DNA from: Devosia ginsengisoli
GTDB taxonomy: Bacteria; Pseudomonadota; Alphaproteobacteria; Rhizobiales; Devosiaceae
DNA: 64,000 nucleotides
Assembly: GCF_007859655.1 (NCBI RefSeq)
Contig: NZ_CP042304.1
Span: 1,736,001-1,800,000 of the forward strand
Direction: 5' to 3'
How positions within the stretch are numbered: the stretch's first letter is position 1; every line of letters starts with the position of its first letter. Below the pieces are notes generated by a model. The model was not told the origin of the DNA and ran no database searches. It saw only the letters and a list, made by a program, of their open reading frames with translations. The translations under genes were made by a program, and so were the position numbers. This document shows positions 45,023 through 54,603 of this stretch, piece after piece.

Positions 45023-46197
45023 TCACCCGCCTCGTCATGCGCCGGCTTGGTCTGTGTCGCCTTGGTCTTGGGATTGCGCCAGCCATCGACGGCGCGGCGC
45101 ACCGCATAGAGCGCATCGCGGAGGGCGAAGGCGCCGGTGCCGAGCAGCAGGGCCAGCGGGCGGCTGGCATAGTTGGCGACGGGTGGCACGGGCTGGATGA
45201 CACCGGCATCGCCCACCATGCCCTTCTTGAACTGATGCAGGCCCTGGAAGCCGTCGGTGCCGCCCAGGTCGTACCAGGTGGCCCTGGTATTGTCGCGCAG
45301 CCAGCGGATGATGTGCCAATGCATGAAATAGCCGGCGCGCAGGGGCAAAGCCTTGTCGTTGGTGGCGCCATAGAGATAAACGGCCCGGTCGCCTGCCTTG
45401 AAGATCAGCGCGCCGGCGACGAGTTCGCCCTCGTGGCGCACGAAGAACAGTTCGGGCCGCAATTCCGGCACGTCGATTTCCATGAGCGCCGGCACGGTTT
45501 CATAGGCCGAGTGGTCGGAGAACTGCTTGCGATCGGTCATGGCGGTGTAGAGCGCGTCGAAATCGGCCATGCGCTCGGGACCGGCATGCTCGAAGCTGAG
45601 CCCGGCCTTTTCCGATTTATTGAGCTGGCGCCGCCAGGTCTGGCTGAAGCTCTTGCGCTGTTCCTCATCGCTGAGGCGCAGATTGACGATATAGCGCGCG
45701 GGAAAGCCCAGTTCGGAGCCGCGCTTGAAACCGCGGGCCACCAGGCGTTCATATTCGCGATTGACCGGATAGATCGACGCCCGCGGCAGCACGGACAGCA
45801 TCTGCCCGCGCGCATTGGCATATTCGGCCACCATGGCCTCGACCATGCCGGCGTGAATGGCGTCGGCATCGGGACGCGACACGTCCTTCAGCATTGGCGC
45901 CCATTTGGAGACGGCAATCCGTGCCAACCCGAGCGGCAGCGACTGCACCATGATCAGCGCGCCGCCGACCACTTCGCCATCGAGCAGGAACAGCATCGGC
46001 TCCTGCTTGACCGAAGGCCAGCGCGTCACCGCGAAAGCGTGCATCTGCTCCTGGCAGACCTCGTCGAAACCGGCAATGGTCCGGTCCCATTCGGCGCCGT
46101 CGACAATGCGGGTCTGCAGCGGGCGCGCCGTAATGCCGATGGCGCGCTCCGCCGGATAGCCGGCTTCGGACGCCACTCGATCAGCAATAAAGGACAT
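45019..46197 (-). CDS. FemAB-like GNAT acyltransferase
   Basis: This 392-aa protein has two tandem GNAT-like halves, as in FemX/PEP-CTERM-associated FemAB proteins; the middle QTWRRQLNKSEKAG segment and WYDLGGTDGFQGLHQFKKG are family marks. Members transfer amino acids or acyl groups to lipid-linked peptides or glycans. It overlaps the flippase downstream, which supports a role in modifying an exported polysaccharide or peptidoglycan. The exact donor is unknown. Confidence 0.85.
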   Translation of the reverse strand: MSFIADRVASEAGYPAERAIGITARPLQTRIVDGAEWDRTIAGFDEVCQEQMHAFAVTRWPSVKQEPMLFLLDGEVVGGALIMVQSLPLGLARIAVSKWAPMLKDVSRPDADAIHAGMVEAMVAEYANARGQMLSVLPRASIYPVNREYERLVARGFKRGSELGFPARYIVNLRLSDEEQRKSFSQTWRRQLNKSEKAGLSFEHAGPERMADFDALYTAMTDRKQFSDHSAYETVPALMEIDVPELRPELFFVRHEGELVAGALIFKAGDRAVYLYGATNDKALPLRAGYFMHWHIIRWLRDNTRATWYDLGGTDGFQGLHQFKKGMVGDAGVIQPVPPVANYASRPLALLLGTGAFALRDALYAVRRAVDGWRNPKTKATQTKPAHDEAGE

Positions 46198-46205
46198 TAT
46201 AGCTA

Positions 46206-46233
46206 CTTCCCGCTCATGTGACTGAGCGGGAAG
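46206..46233. other. Perfect 11-bp hairpin upstream of the FemAB-like gene
   Basis: cttcccgctca (46206-46216) and tgagcgggaag (46223-46233) form a perfect 11-bp stem with a 6-nt loop. It lies 9 bp before the FemAB-like start codon on the opposite side from its coding region, so it is in its leader. No T run follows, so it is not a normal terminator. Confidence 0.6.
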
Positions 46234-46308
46234 CTAGACCTGGCAGGTGAGCAAATCCCTATTGCGGCACGACAAATGCCGCAAAACTCGCTCCGTGGTT
46301 ACCAAAGG

Positions 46309-47016
46309 CTAATGGGCAACCGCCGCGGCAGCACCGACGGCATGCGGCGTATAGACGAAGGGGATTTCCGGGATCGGAACGCCGACGCCACCCAGTCCTT
46401 CAAGCGTCATGCGGATCGCTACGAACAGAATGATCAGCAGGCCAACCCAGGCGATCCAGCGGTGCTTGTGCAGCAGGCCGGCGATGAAAGTGGCGGCAAC
46501 GCCCATCATCACCACCGACAATGCAAGGCCGATGATCAGCGCCTCGAAATGGTGCTGCGCCGCGCCGGCCACGGCCAGCACGTTGTCGAGCGACATGGAA
46601 ACGTCGGCAATGATGATCTGAATGACGGCCTGGCGCAGGGTCTTGCGCGGCGCCTTGCCGGCCACCGTGCCATCGGCATTCTTGTCGCTGTCTTCGAGCG
46701 CTTCCTGCGCCTCGTGCTCGTCGGCCTGCGAGACGGTGAGCTCGCGGAACATCTTCCAGCACACATAGAGCAGCAGCACGCCACCGGCGATGAGCAGGCC
46801 CCCGCCAAGCGACAGCAACTGGGTGGTGATGAGCGCGAAGAAGATGCGCAGCAGGGTCGCAGCGAGAATGCCGATGAGGATCGCCTTGCGGCGCACATCC
46901 GAGGCAAGCCCGGCTGCGGCCAGGCCGATCACGACGGCATTGTCGCCAGCCAGAACGAGGTCGATAAGAATGACCTGAACGAGCGAGCTCAGGAAACTCG
47001 GGTCAATGCCGAACAT
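46309..47016 (-). CDS. TerC family membrane protein
   Basis: This 235-aa TerC-family protein has about seven membrane helices and the two Asp-containing motifs of the family, LIDLVLAGDNAVVIGLA at the N-terminus and IADVSMSLDNVLAVAG in the middle. Characterised members export manganese or calcium. A cytoplasmic acidic loop (QADEHEAQEALEDSDKNADG) lies between the halves. No manganese riboswitch of the yybP-ykoY type could be recognised upstream. Confidence 0.93.
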   Translation of the reverse strand: MFGIDPSFLSSLVQVILIDLVLAGDNAVVIGLAAAGLASDVRRKAILIGILAATLLRIFFALITTQLLSLGGGLLIAGGVLLLYVCWKMFRELTVSQADEHEAQEALEDSDKNADGTVAGKAPRKTLRQAVIQIIIADVSMSLDNVLAVAGAAQHHFEALIIGLALSVVMMGVAATFIAGLLHKHRWIAWVGLLIILFVAIRMTLEGLGGVGVPIPEIPFVYTPHAVGAAAAVAH

Positions 47017-47168
47017 GGGTGGGATATCCTCAGGCGGGTAAGCAATGAACCGCCTATACCCCCCTCACGCCGGACTGCAAGCGAAACACGACAGGAACCG
47101 ACCAAAGTCTGAGGATTCCACCCCAACGCGCGCCTGCCCCGACAGGTTGGTGACAGACAGATACGGCT

Positions 47169-47552
47169 TCAGGGCGCTATGCGCGCGCCATCCGCGTCGA
47201 AACTGGCCAGGTAATCGATCAGAGCGTCGATTTCGGCACGCTGGGTCATGCCGGCAAACGCCATGCTGGTGCCGGGCAGGAAATGCTTGGGCAGCTTGAA
47301 AAAACGCGTCAGGTTCTGGCGGTTCCACTCCACGCCGCTATCGCGCGCCGCCAGCATGGCCTGGGAATAGCTGTAATCGTCGAGGCTCCCCACCGGACGC
47401 CCCACGACACCATTGAGCCGTGGCCCGACCTTGTTGACGGCATCTTCGCCGATCGCATGGCAGGCCAGGCATTTGTTGAACGCGGGAGGCGCTTCCTGCG
47501 CCACGACAGGCGTGACCATGAGGCACAGAGCCGAAACCAGCAGGAACCGCAT
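47169..47552 (-). CDS. Class I cytochrome c, secreted
   Basis: This is a periplasmic c-type cytochrome of 127 aa. A signal peptide (residues 1-19) precedes the haem-binding CLACH (C28, C31, H32); the axial Met lies in LPGTSMAFAGM. This is the cytochrome c2/c550 pattern. The ATG at 47552 is used because it gives a proper signal peptide; the in-frame codons before it do not. No oxidase genes are adjacent. Confidence 0.93.
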   Translation of the reverse strand: MRFLLVSALCLMVTPVVAQEAPPAFNKCLACHAIGEDAVNKVGPRLNGVVGRPVGSLDDYSYSQAMLAARDSGVEWNRQNLTRFFKLPKHFLPGTSMAFAGMTQRAEIDALIDYLASFDADGARIAP

Positions 47553-47707
47553 TGTCTCCCCCGTCCACGACGAGCGGTCAATGTGCCGTAAATCGCGGGA
47601 ATTGGCGATAGGCAAACTAGCTGCAGCTGAATGCGGGATCTGTTGAGAATCCTTTGTTGGCAGGCAGTAGGGAGCAAGTTAACCTGAAGGTCCCTTGGAG
47701 GATCATT

Positions 47708-49048
47708 ATGTTAAGAGCCGCTACCCTTTCGTTAGGAACTGTTATTTTCGGCGTGTTGCTTGCAACAGACGTATTGGCCGCCACTTGGAAGTACGTTGAA
47801 GAAGTAGATCCCATGACGGACAAAAGGCAGCAGTTCGTCTACGGCCTGCCTGATGGCGCTGATCCCGCAAACTCGCCTATCATTCGAATTGGGTGTTACA
47901 ACCCCAATGACGCATACCCGATGGGACTCTCCTTCTTTTGGAATGAACCACTCAAGAAGAAGTACCGCGACGGCGACCTTTCGCTAACAACCATAACCTT
48001 CCGCCAAAACACCGATCAGCCAAGGGATATGGTATGGGCCATGTCGGCCGACCAATCGGTGACCTATGCCCCCGACCAGTTTTCAGGCGCTCTGTCCACG
48101 TTAGGCGACGCCATAATCGGGTCGATCCTTCCCGGGCGGCAGGTTGCCAGCGCAACGTGGACGCCAGAGCAGATGCATTTTACAATGTTGAACTCTGATC
48201 GAGTAGTGTTTCGTGCGTACTCGCTTCGCGGCCAGAACATTACCGTGACGTTCACAATGGATGGCTATTGGCAGGCCATCGCACCATTTTCCGACCACTG
48301 CCAGGGGGTCGCTGGGCGATATCGAGACGCATCGACGGCCACCCCAACGGTAACGCCGCCTCCAGTTGCTGCACCATCGCCAGTCGCGGCGGGCGCTCCT
48401 GTGGCAAACTCAACCTTCACGAATATTGCTTACCTCGATTGGAACAAAATCGAGGACTCCAGGCTCAAGGAACAATTGGCGTCCCTGCCGCCCCTGGACG
48501 GGAAGTATCCCATGCGCGCGCAGTCTATCATGCGGCAGGTCGATCTGGCCTTTACGAACGCGAGGTTGATAAGACTATACGATCTCCGCTGGAAGTCAGG
48601 CCCACTTTATTTTTACTATCTTCTCGACGATAATCAGAACCTCCACAGGCTCGACGGCACGGAGGAGGCGTTCACATCCGCCATGCAGGCTTCAGGACTA
48701 TCTCTGAATGGTTCCAACGTAGCCAACTACCTCTGGTTCTATAACTTCTTTTCCCGCCCAGGCGGTGAGCTAAGCCTCCCCCTTGAATTCCCTGATCAGA
48801 TCTTTGCCCCTGTTCTCTATGACGACAGGCACGATGAAGTGATGCATGATGCCTTATCCCATGCCAAACGCATCGAATGCCTTCCTAGCGTCAGCGAGTT
48901 TCTGTGCGACGCCGTCATCTATCTGGGCGATGGAATCTATAGAGCCAAGTTCGTGATTCAGCATGATGGCGGTGTCACCGTGGAGGACAGAGCGGCTCTT
49001 GCCTCCGGGCTGCCAGCTAAGGTGGTCGCGCCTGTCAGAGTTGAGTGA
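47708..49048 (+). CDS. Hypothetical secreted protein, 446 aa, atypical composition
   Basis: A signal peptide is clear (LRAATLSLGTVIFGVLLATDVLA, cleavage near residue 25), and the mature part has no domain I recognise. A Pro/Ala/Thr-rich linker (about residues 218-245) separates an N-terminal beta-rich half from a C-terminal half containing three Cys. A good ribosome-binding site (ttggagg) precedes the ATG at 47708. Base and codon use are visibly less GC-rich than in the neighbours, which suggests recent acquisition. The function is unknown. Confidence 0.8.
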   Translation: MLRAATLSLGTVIFGVLLATDVLAATWKYVEEVDPMTDKRQQFVYGLPDGADPANSPIIRIGCYNPNDAYPMGLSFFWNEPLKKKYRDGDLSLTTITFRQNTDQPRDMVWAMSADQSVTYAPDQFSGALSTLGDAIIGSILPGRQVASATWTPEQMHFTMLNSDRVVFRAYSLRGQNITVTFTMDGYWQAIAPFSDHCQGVAGRYRDASTATPTVTPPPVAAPSPVAAGAPVANSTFTNIAYLDWNKIEDSRLKEQLASLPPLDGKYPMRAQSIMRQVDLAFTNARLIRLYDLRWKSGPLYFYYLLDDNQNLHRLDGTEEAFTSAMQASGLSLNGSNVANYLWFYNFFSRPGGELSLPLEFPDQIFAPVLYDDRHDEVMHDALSHAKRIECLPSVSEFLCDAVIYLGDGIYRAKFVIQHDGGVTVEDRAALASGLPAKVVAPVRVE

Positions 49049-49271
49049 GGGAGAGCCAAGCTGCCGTTCGAAACCCCTCGGATCAGTCGCCCACGTGCCG
49101 GGCATTCAGTCCGGCATTGACCAGCCCGATTATCCCGCCAGCAAACGCGGCGATGACCAGCCGGTCGTTTTTGGAACGAGAACAGAACACGAATTGGAAA
49201 CCGGCGAGGCGGATTGGAAACCGCTGGCAGCGCAGCGAGCGGCAGAAAGGCTTGAATTTCCGGGGGAACTT

Positions 49272-49347
49272 TGGTGGGCGAGCACGGATTCGAACCGTGG
49301 ACCCGACGATTAAGAGTCGTCTGCTCTACCAGCTGAGCTACTCGCCC
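49272..49347 (-). tRNA. tRNA-Lys (anticodon CTT)
   Basis: Read on the minus strand, a full cloverleaf is present: acceptor GGGCGAG/CTCGCCC, D arm GCTC..GAGC, anticodon stem GACGA/TCGTC with loop CTCTTAA (anticodon CTT, Lys), T arm CACGG-TTCGAAT-CCGTG, and an encoded CCA end. Confidence 0.97.
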
Positions 49348-49511
49348 CAATGCCGGAGCTTCCAAAGTGGCGCCTCTCTAGCAAAGTGATTTCGCGCTGT
49401 CCAGCACCCGCCAGCACTTTCCTTGCATGGATTGTCACGAGAGTGTCACGGGCGACAGGCCCGCTGGAGAGCCGGTGGCGCTGGCGGAAATCGGCCAGCG
49501 CCACGGATGGA

Positions 49512-49718
49512 TCAATCGAAATTGGCCTGGCGCTCGCGGAAACTTGCGAAATCCAGAACATTGCTGGGCCGGGACGCCGGCTCCTGCCGGGTTTCGTCCA
49601 TGAGGGTGATGGTCCGTTCGATGATGTAGCGCAACTGACGCGAGCGACTGTCAACGCCCTGCAGGATCGTCGCGGCGCGCTGCAGGTGATCTCGGGCGAG
49701 AACGTAGGTTGGCGGCAT
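49512..49718 (-). CDS. Small conserved-looking hypothetical protein, 68 aa
   Basis: The frame from ATG 49718 has a strong Shine-Dalgarno sequence (gaaggagc, about 9 nt before). The product has a helical middle (LARDHLQRAATILQG, then QLRYIIERTITLMDET) and no signal peptide or membrane segment. A longer in-frame opening exists but is not needed. The function is unknown. Confidence 0.7.
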   Translation of the reverse strand: MPPTYVLARDHLQRAATILQGVDSRSRQLRYIIERTITLMDETRQEPASRPSNVLDFASFRERQANFD

Positions 49719-50083
49719 GGCACGAAGCTCCTTCGAGGAATCAGATTTTAGGGAGCGCCAGGGAGGTGACGCGAACCAAAGGGTGCCCGCGCATGCCTTC
49801 CTCAAACTTGCCAGAACGCCCGGCTTTTGATTCAAAAGCGAGCGATTTGCATGACCTGCCGGAGAGGCCTTGTTTCCGTAGGCGCGGAGTACCGCAACCC
49901 CTGCTGGCAGCCTGTGTAAAAACTTGCCCCAATTCCGTCGGGATTGGCGAAAGGCCCCGAAAGCGGCAGAATCAGGGCGAAAATCATCGGTCTGGCTGGA
50001 GAATCGCGCGGGCGTTGAATCGCTTTCCGGCGACAGGAACGCTTGGCTAGGATGACCCGACCAAGAACAGCGAGTCGCAGCCC
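49719..50083. other. 365-bp region before the aminotransferase
   Basis: No convincing gene is seen on either strand. It should contain the divergent promoters for the small 68-aa gene and for the aminotransferase. I see no strong repeat or hairpin. Confidence 0.55.
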
Positions 50084-51187
50084 GTGCCCCGTCCATCCCT
50101 GTCGCCCATCACTGCCGGCCTCGACGAAACCGTGCCCTTTGTCGGCCCGGAAACCATCGTCCGGCGCAGCGGCGTACCGTTGCGCGCGCGCATTGGCGCC
50201 AATGAAAGCCCGTTCGGCCCCGCCCCGTCCGTGCTCGCCGCCATGGCATCGGCGGCCCGCGAGAGCTGGCATTACGGCGACCCGGAAAATCACGATCTGC
50301 GCGCCGCCATTGCCGACCATCTCGGCATTGGCTTCGCCAATGTGATGCCCGGCGAAGGCGTGGACGCCATCCTGGGCATGGCGGTGCGCCTGTTCGCGGC
50401 GCCCGGCAGCACGGTGGTGACCTCGCTGGGCGGCTATCCCACCTTCAATTACCACATCCACGGCTATGGCGCGCTTATGCACACGGTGCCCTATATCGGG
50501 GACCGCGAGGACATTGACGGCCTGGCCCGCGCCGCGCGCGAGACGCAGGCGAGCATGGTCTATCTCGCCAACCCCGACAACCCGATGGGCAGCTGGTGGG
50601 ACGCCGCTTCGGTGGAGCGCTTCATATCAGCGGTGCCTGAGACCACCATGATCGTGCTCGACGAGGCCTATGGCGAATTCGCGCCATCAGGCACCCTGCC
50701 CCCGCTCGACATGGAGCGGCCAAACCTGCTGCGCATGCGCACCTTTTCCAAGGCCTATGGCCTGGCCGGCGCCCGCGTGGGCTATGTGTTCGGCGAGGCG
50801 CGCAACATCTCGGCCTTCAACCGCATCCGCAACCATTTCGGCATGAGCAATGTGGCGCAGGCGGCCGGCATAGCGGCGCTAGCCGATGGCGCCTTTCTGC
50901 AGCAGTCGCTGGCGGAAATCCGCCGCTCGCTGGACGATACTGCTGCCATCGTGCAGCGGCACGGACTGACGCCCCTGCCGACGGCGACCAATTTCGTCGC
51001 GGTCGATTGCGGCCGCGACGGCTCCTATGCACAGGCCATCCTCGACGGCGTGGCGGCGCGGGGCGTCTTCGTGCGCAAGCCTGCCGTGGCCGGGCTCAAC
51101 CGCTGCATCCGGATCAGCGCCGGCACCGATGCCGACCGGGCCTTGCTCGATCAAGCGCTGGGCGAGGTGGTGACGGGCTTGCGCTAG
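50084..51187 (+). CDS. PLP-dependent aminotransferase (HisC-like)
   Basis: This fold-type I aminotransferase of 367 aa resembles histidinol-phosphate aminotransferase. The PLP-binding Lys lies in TFSKAYGLAGARVGY, and NPDNPMG and LDEAYGEF match the cofactor-contact motifs. The substrate could be histidinol phosphate or another amino acid; no his gene is adjacent. A GTG start is used, the ribosome-binding site is weak. The 3' end overlaps the convergent EEP gene by 4 nt. Confidence 0.88.
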   Translation: MPRPSLSPITAGLDETVPFVGPETIVRRSGVPLRARIGANESPFGPAPSVLAAMASAARESWHYGDPENHDLRAAIADHLGIGFANVMPGEGVDAILGMAVRLFAAPGSTVVTSLGGYPTFNYHIHGYGALMHTVPYIGDREDIDGLARAARETQASMVYLANPDNPMGSWWDAASVERFISAVPETTMIVLDEAYGEFAPSGTLPPLDMERPNLLRMRTFSKAYGLAGARVGYVFGEARNISAFNRIRNHFGMSNVAQAAGIAALADGAFLQQSLAEIRRSLDDTAAIVQRHGLTPLPTATNFVAVDCGRDGSYAQAILDGVAARGVFVRKPAVAGLNRCIRISAGTDADRALLDQALGEVVTGLR

Positions 51188-52098
51188 AACAGATCGACTG
51201 TCGCCAGCAGGCCCAGATGATTTGAGCCGAAGGCTTCGGGTGTCGGTGCGATCTCGCGGATCAGCACCGGGCCGTGGGTGAACATATTGTCGATCGGCAC
51301 GCCGAGAGGGGCGATTCTGACCGGCCAGGTGGCGGGATAGCCGGGTGGCGGCACCAGCCCTAGGTCGCTGGCAAAGGCCGCGATCTGCTCCGACCAGGCC
51401 GCCGCATTGAAATCGCCGGCCAGCAGCACCGGACCTTCGATGGCGCCGATGACCGAACGGGCCTGGCGCAGTTCGAACACGGCGACATTGTCGAAATAGG
51501 GCTTGGTCAGGTGCAGAGCGACAATGGTGACGGGCTGGCCGTCTATGATTGTCGCTGCGGTCAGCAGCCGGCGGCGATTGAGACCCTCAAGCCGCAATAT
51601 CCTCGTATCGGCCAGCGGCGTGCGCGAAAAGATCGTCACGTCGCACGTTGCCGGGGCGTCGCAGCCCAACCGGTGGGGATAGCGGGCGGCTATCGCGTCC
51701 AGCCCGGCCGCGCCGAGGCCTGCGGTTTCCATCAGCACCAGAATGTCGGCATCGCTGTCGATGGCGAAGGCGGCAGCTTCGGCGCCGCGCCTGTTGTCAT
51801 TGAGAATATTGAAGCTGAGCACGCGGAAACTGGCCTGCGGCGCAGCATTCTCCAGCGGCGCACGGCGTTGCTGCTGGCCCAGCACGATGGCGGCACCCTG
51901 AGCCAGGCTGAGGCCGACCAGCCCCGCCATGACCAGCGCCCGCAGTCGTGCGCCCGACAGCGCCAGCCCCAGCGGCAGGAGCAGCAGCACCGCGCCGATA
52001 TGAAAGCGCAACGTGCTCAGCAATTCCTGCCCCGGCACGCCGAAATCGACGCTGACGGCAAAGATCACCAGCGCCGCCACGACGGACAGCCCAGTCAA
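51184..52098 (-). CDS. Endonuclease/exonuclease/phosphatase (EEP) family membrane protein
   Basis: The N-terminal about 70 residues are hydrophobic and would form two or three membrane helices. The EEP domain follows (FRVLSFNILNDN, ADILVLMETAG, LAGDFNAAAWS and the final SNHLGLLATVD), so the active site is likely periplasmic. The start is uncertain: the frame is open to 52266, which overlaps the upstream GNAT gene; a TTG at 52098 gives 304 aa and starts just before the first helix. The substrate is unknown. Confidence 0.8.
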   Translation of the reverse strand: MTGLSVVAALVIFAVSVDFGVPGQELLSTLRFHIGAVLLLLPLGLALSGARLRALVMAGLVGLSLAQGAAIVLGQQQRRAPLENAAPQASFRVLSFNILNDNRRGAEAAAFAIDSDADILVLMETAGLGAAGLDAIAARYPHRLGCDAPATCDVTIFSRTPLADTRILRLEGLNRRRLLTAATIIDGQPVTIVALHLTKPYFDNVAVFELRQARSVIGAIEGPVLLAGDFNAAAWSEQIAAFASDLGLVPPPGYPATWPVRIAPLGVPIDNMFTHGPVLIREIAPTPEAFGSNHLGLLATVDLF

Positions 52099-52202
52099 CA
52101 GACCACGAATTTCCGATGCTACATTCAGACCGACGCCCCCCGGTTCGACGAACCAGTGGTGACCCAGTCGGCCGATACATGCAAGCCCGACGCTTGCTGC
52201 TG

Positions 52203-52655
52203 TCAGATCAGCTTGCGCATCTGGACACAGTCGCTCGCGATACCGACAAGCTCGCTTTCGTCCCATTCATGACGGTGCCAGCCCGTGGCTTCATAATAGC
52301 CCAAGGCTGTCCTTGCGGCATTGACCAGCAACACTGTTGCGCCGAAGGCTCGCGCTCTCTCCTCGACCATCCGGCCGAGCACGCGTCCATGGCCCCTGCC
52401 CTGCTCGGAAGCGGTAATGGCCACCAGCCGAAACACGGCCGAACCATCGCCGTTTATATCGAGACGCGTTGTGCCTAGCGGCTTGCCGTTATGCCTGAGC
52501 AGATAGGGATACATGCCGGGAAGGCGTTCGCCCGGATAGTTGGGGTCGTAGACCCCGTGCCTGCCGCGCGCTTCGAACAGCTCCTGCCGGCGGATGGCGT
52601 GATAGGCCGCCCAATCCTCCGGCGCGACCACGTCGACCAGTTCATACCCCATCAT
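52203..52655 (-). CDS. GNAT family N-acetyltransferase
   Basis: This 150-aa acetyltransferase has the acetyl-CoA-binding motif A region (VAITASEQGRGHGRVLGRM) followed by a motif B helix (ALGYYEATGWHRH). The substrate is unknown. It reads in the same direction as the EEP gene and leuA. Confidence 0.9.
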   Translation of the reverse strand: MMGYELVDVVAPEDWAAYHAIRRQELFEARGRHGVYDPNYPGERLPGMYPYLLRHNGKPLGTTRLDINGDGSAVFRLVAITASEQGRGHGRVLGRMVEERARAFGATVLLVNAARTALGYYEATGWHRHEWDESELVGIASDCVQMRKLI

Positions 52656-52706
52656 CGTCCTCCTGCCCCGGCCACGATGGGTCGGGGCACGAGGCGCGTC
52701 TTGAGA

Positions 52707-54266
52707 TCAGCCCGCCATGGCGCCTTGGGCCGAAGCGCCGCGATCGATGAGCAGGCGGTTATAGGCGTTGAGATAGGCGCGGGCCGAGGCCACCAGCGTA
52801 TCGGGTTCGGCGGCATTGCCCGAAACGATGCGGCCGTTCATTTCCAGCCGCACATGGGCGCTGGCCTGTGCGTCGGTACCGCCGGTCACGCCATCGACCG
52901 CATAGAGCACCAGATGCGGCTCCTGGCCGACACCCGCCTTGATGGCGTTGAAAATGGCATCGACCGAGCCGGTGCCCTCATAGACCACGCTGGTTTCCTC
53001 GCCGTCGATGGAGAGCGTCATGGTGCATTTGTGGTTGCCACCGGTCTTGGAGACGACTTCCATGTCGACCAGCCGGATGCGGTCGCCCACCGAGCCGACT
53101 TCGTCATCGACCAGGGCCACGATATCGGCGTCATAGACGTGCTTCTTGCGATCGGCGAGGTCCTTGAAGCGCACAAAGGCTTCCTGGAAGGCATTGTCGC
53201 CAAGCTCGTAGCCCAATTCCCTCAACTTGTCCTTGAAGGCGGCGCGGCCCGAATGCTTGCCCATGACCAGGGTGGTTTCCTTGATGCCGACGCTGGCCGG
53301 GGTCATGATCTCATAGGTCTCGGCATTCTTGAGCATGCCATCCTGATGGATGCCGCTTTCATGCGCGAAGGCATTCTTGCCGACGATGGCCTTGTTGTAC
53401 TGCACCGGGAAATTGGCGGCGGCCGAGACGACCTTGCTGGCGCGGGCCAGATGAGTGCTCTCGATCTCGGTGTGATAGGGCATGGCATCGCCACGGGTGC
53501 GCAGGGCCATGACGATCTCTTCGAGCGCGGCATTGCCGGCGCGTTCGCCCAGCCCGTTAATGGTGCATTCCACCTGCCTTGCGCCGCCGCGCACGGCGGC
53601 CAGCGAATTGGCGACGGCGAGCCCCAGATCGTTGTGGCAATGGGCCGAGAAGATCGCCTTGTCGGCGCCCGGCACCATGGTGATGATGTCGCGGAACATC
53701 TTTTCATGCTCGTCGGGCACGGCATAGCCGACCGTATCGGGCAGGTTGATCGTGGTGGCACCGGCCTTGATGGCGGTCTCGACGCAGCGCTTCAGGAATT
53801 CGAGCGGCGTGCGGGTGGCGTCCATGGCCGACCATTCCACGTCGTCGATCAGGTTGCGCGCCTGCGCCACGGTGCGGGCGATGATCTCGATGACCTCGTC
53901 CTCGGTCTTCTTCATCTGGTGCGCCAGATGGATCGGCGAGGTGGACACAAACGTGTGGATGCGGCCGCGCTGGGCATGGCGCACCGCCTCCCCTGCCCGG
54001 TCGATATCGGCCGATATGGCACGGGCGAGACCGGCCACCGTGGAGCGCTTGACCTGCTTGGCCACGGCAACGACAGCCTCGAAGTCACCATTGGAGGCGA
54101 TGGGGAAACCGGCCTCGATGATATCGACGCCCATATCGTCGAGCGTTTCGGCAACCTGCAGCTTTTCTTCGAGCGTCATGGTGGCGCCGGGCGATTGTTC
54201 GCCGTCGCGCAAGGTGGTGTCGAAGATGAAAACGCGGTCTTTATTGGTGTCGGAAGCGGCGGACAT
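52707..54266 (-). CDS. leuA: 2-Isopropylmalate synthase
   Basis: LeuA condenses acetyl-CoA with 2-oxoisovalerate, the first committed step to leucine. The 519-aa protein has [12 protein letters not shown] near the N-terminus, the metal-binding [13 protein letters not shown] and a C-terminal LeuA regulatory domain (about residues 400-510) that binds leucine for feedback inhibition. The start ATG at 54266 agrees with family length. It is 2.6 kb from ilvC in this window. Confidence 0.97.
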   Translation of the reverse strand: MSAASDTNKDRVFIFDTTLRDGEQSPGATMTLEEKLQVAETLDDMGVDIIEAGFPIASNGDFEAVVAVAKQVKRSTVAGLARAISADIDRAGEAVRHAQRGRIHTFVSTSPIHLAHQMKKTEDEVIEIIARTVAQARNLIDDVEWSAMDATRTPLEFLKRCVETAIKAGATTINLPDTVGYAVPDEHEKMFRDIITMVPGADKAIFSAHCHNDLGLAVANSLAAVRGGARQVECTINGLGERAGNAALEEIVMALRTRGDAMPYHTEIESTHLARASKVVSAAANFPVQYNKAIVGKNAFAHESGIHQDGMLKNAETYEIMTPASVGIKETTLVMGKHSGRAAFKDKLRELGYELGDNAFQEAFVRFKDLADRKKHVYDADIVALVDDEVGSVGDRIRLVDMEVVSKTGGNHKCTMTLSIDGEETSVVYEGTGSVDAIFNAIKAGVGQEPHLVLYAVDGVTGGTDAQASAHVRLEMNGRIVSGNAAEPDTLVASARAYLNAYNRLLIDRGASAQGAMAG

Positions 54267-54379
54267 TTCTTCTCAAAATCCTATCGGGCGGCCCAGAGTC
54301 AAAGCTCTGCAGGCCGAACATTGACTGTGCGGCTTATGGCGTTATCCCCTGACGACCCGCTCGTTCGAGCTGCCGGTGA

Positions 54380-54505
54380 TCAGGGGCTGATAAGAAGGAG
54401 AAGAAGCGCAGCAGGCAGCAAAAGCAGGCCAGCACCAAGCATCAGGACGCGGGCGCGTTCCTGGCGTTGGGCGACGGCGATGGCAATTGCGCGCTTGCGC
54501 TGCAT
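54380..54505 (-). CDS. Possible small membrane protein, 41 aa
   Basis: The frame encodes a basic N-terminus (MQRKRAIAIAVAQRQERARV) followed by one hydrophobic helix rich in Leu/Ala (LMLGAGLLLLPAALLLLLIS). A ggaa Shine-Dalgarno-like sequence stands about 9 nt before the ATG. It sits alone between phzF and leuA. There is no homology call; small membrane proteins of this kind are easily missed. Confidence 0.45.
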   Translation of the reverse strand: MQRKRAIAIAVAQRQERARVLMLGAGLLLLPAALLLLLISP

Positions 54506-54603
54506 GGATTCAGTTCCGATTTATCAGCAAGAATGCGCGAAACTGCCTCGCCGTGCAAGCCCAAGCTGCCGCACATGTTTGATTTTTTCTTGCAAGCAGA
54601 CGT

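Noticed and set aside
49083..49190. 35-aa minus-strand frame with a hydrophobic middle (LVIAAFAGGIIGLVNAGLN)
   Set aside because: The start would be GTG with no ribosome-binding site and there is no other support. It is noted as a possible micro-protein only.
52665..52689. Hairpin between the GNAT gene and leuA as a terminator
   Set aside because: A 7-bp stem (tgccccg/cggggca) with a 12-nt loop lacks a T run.
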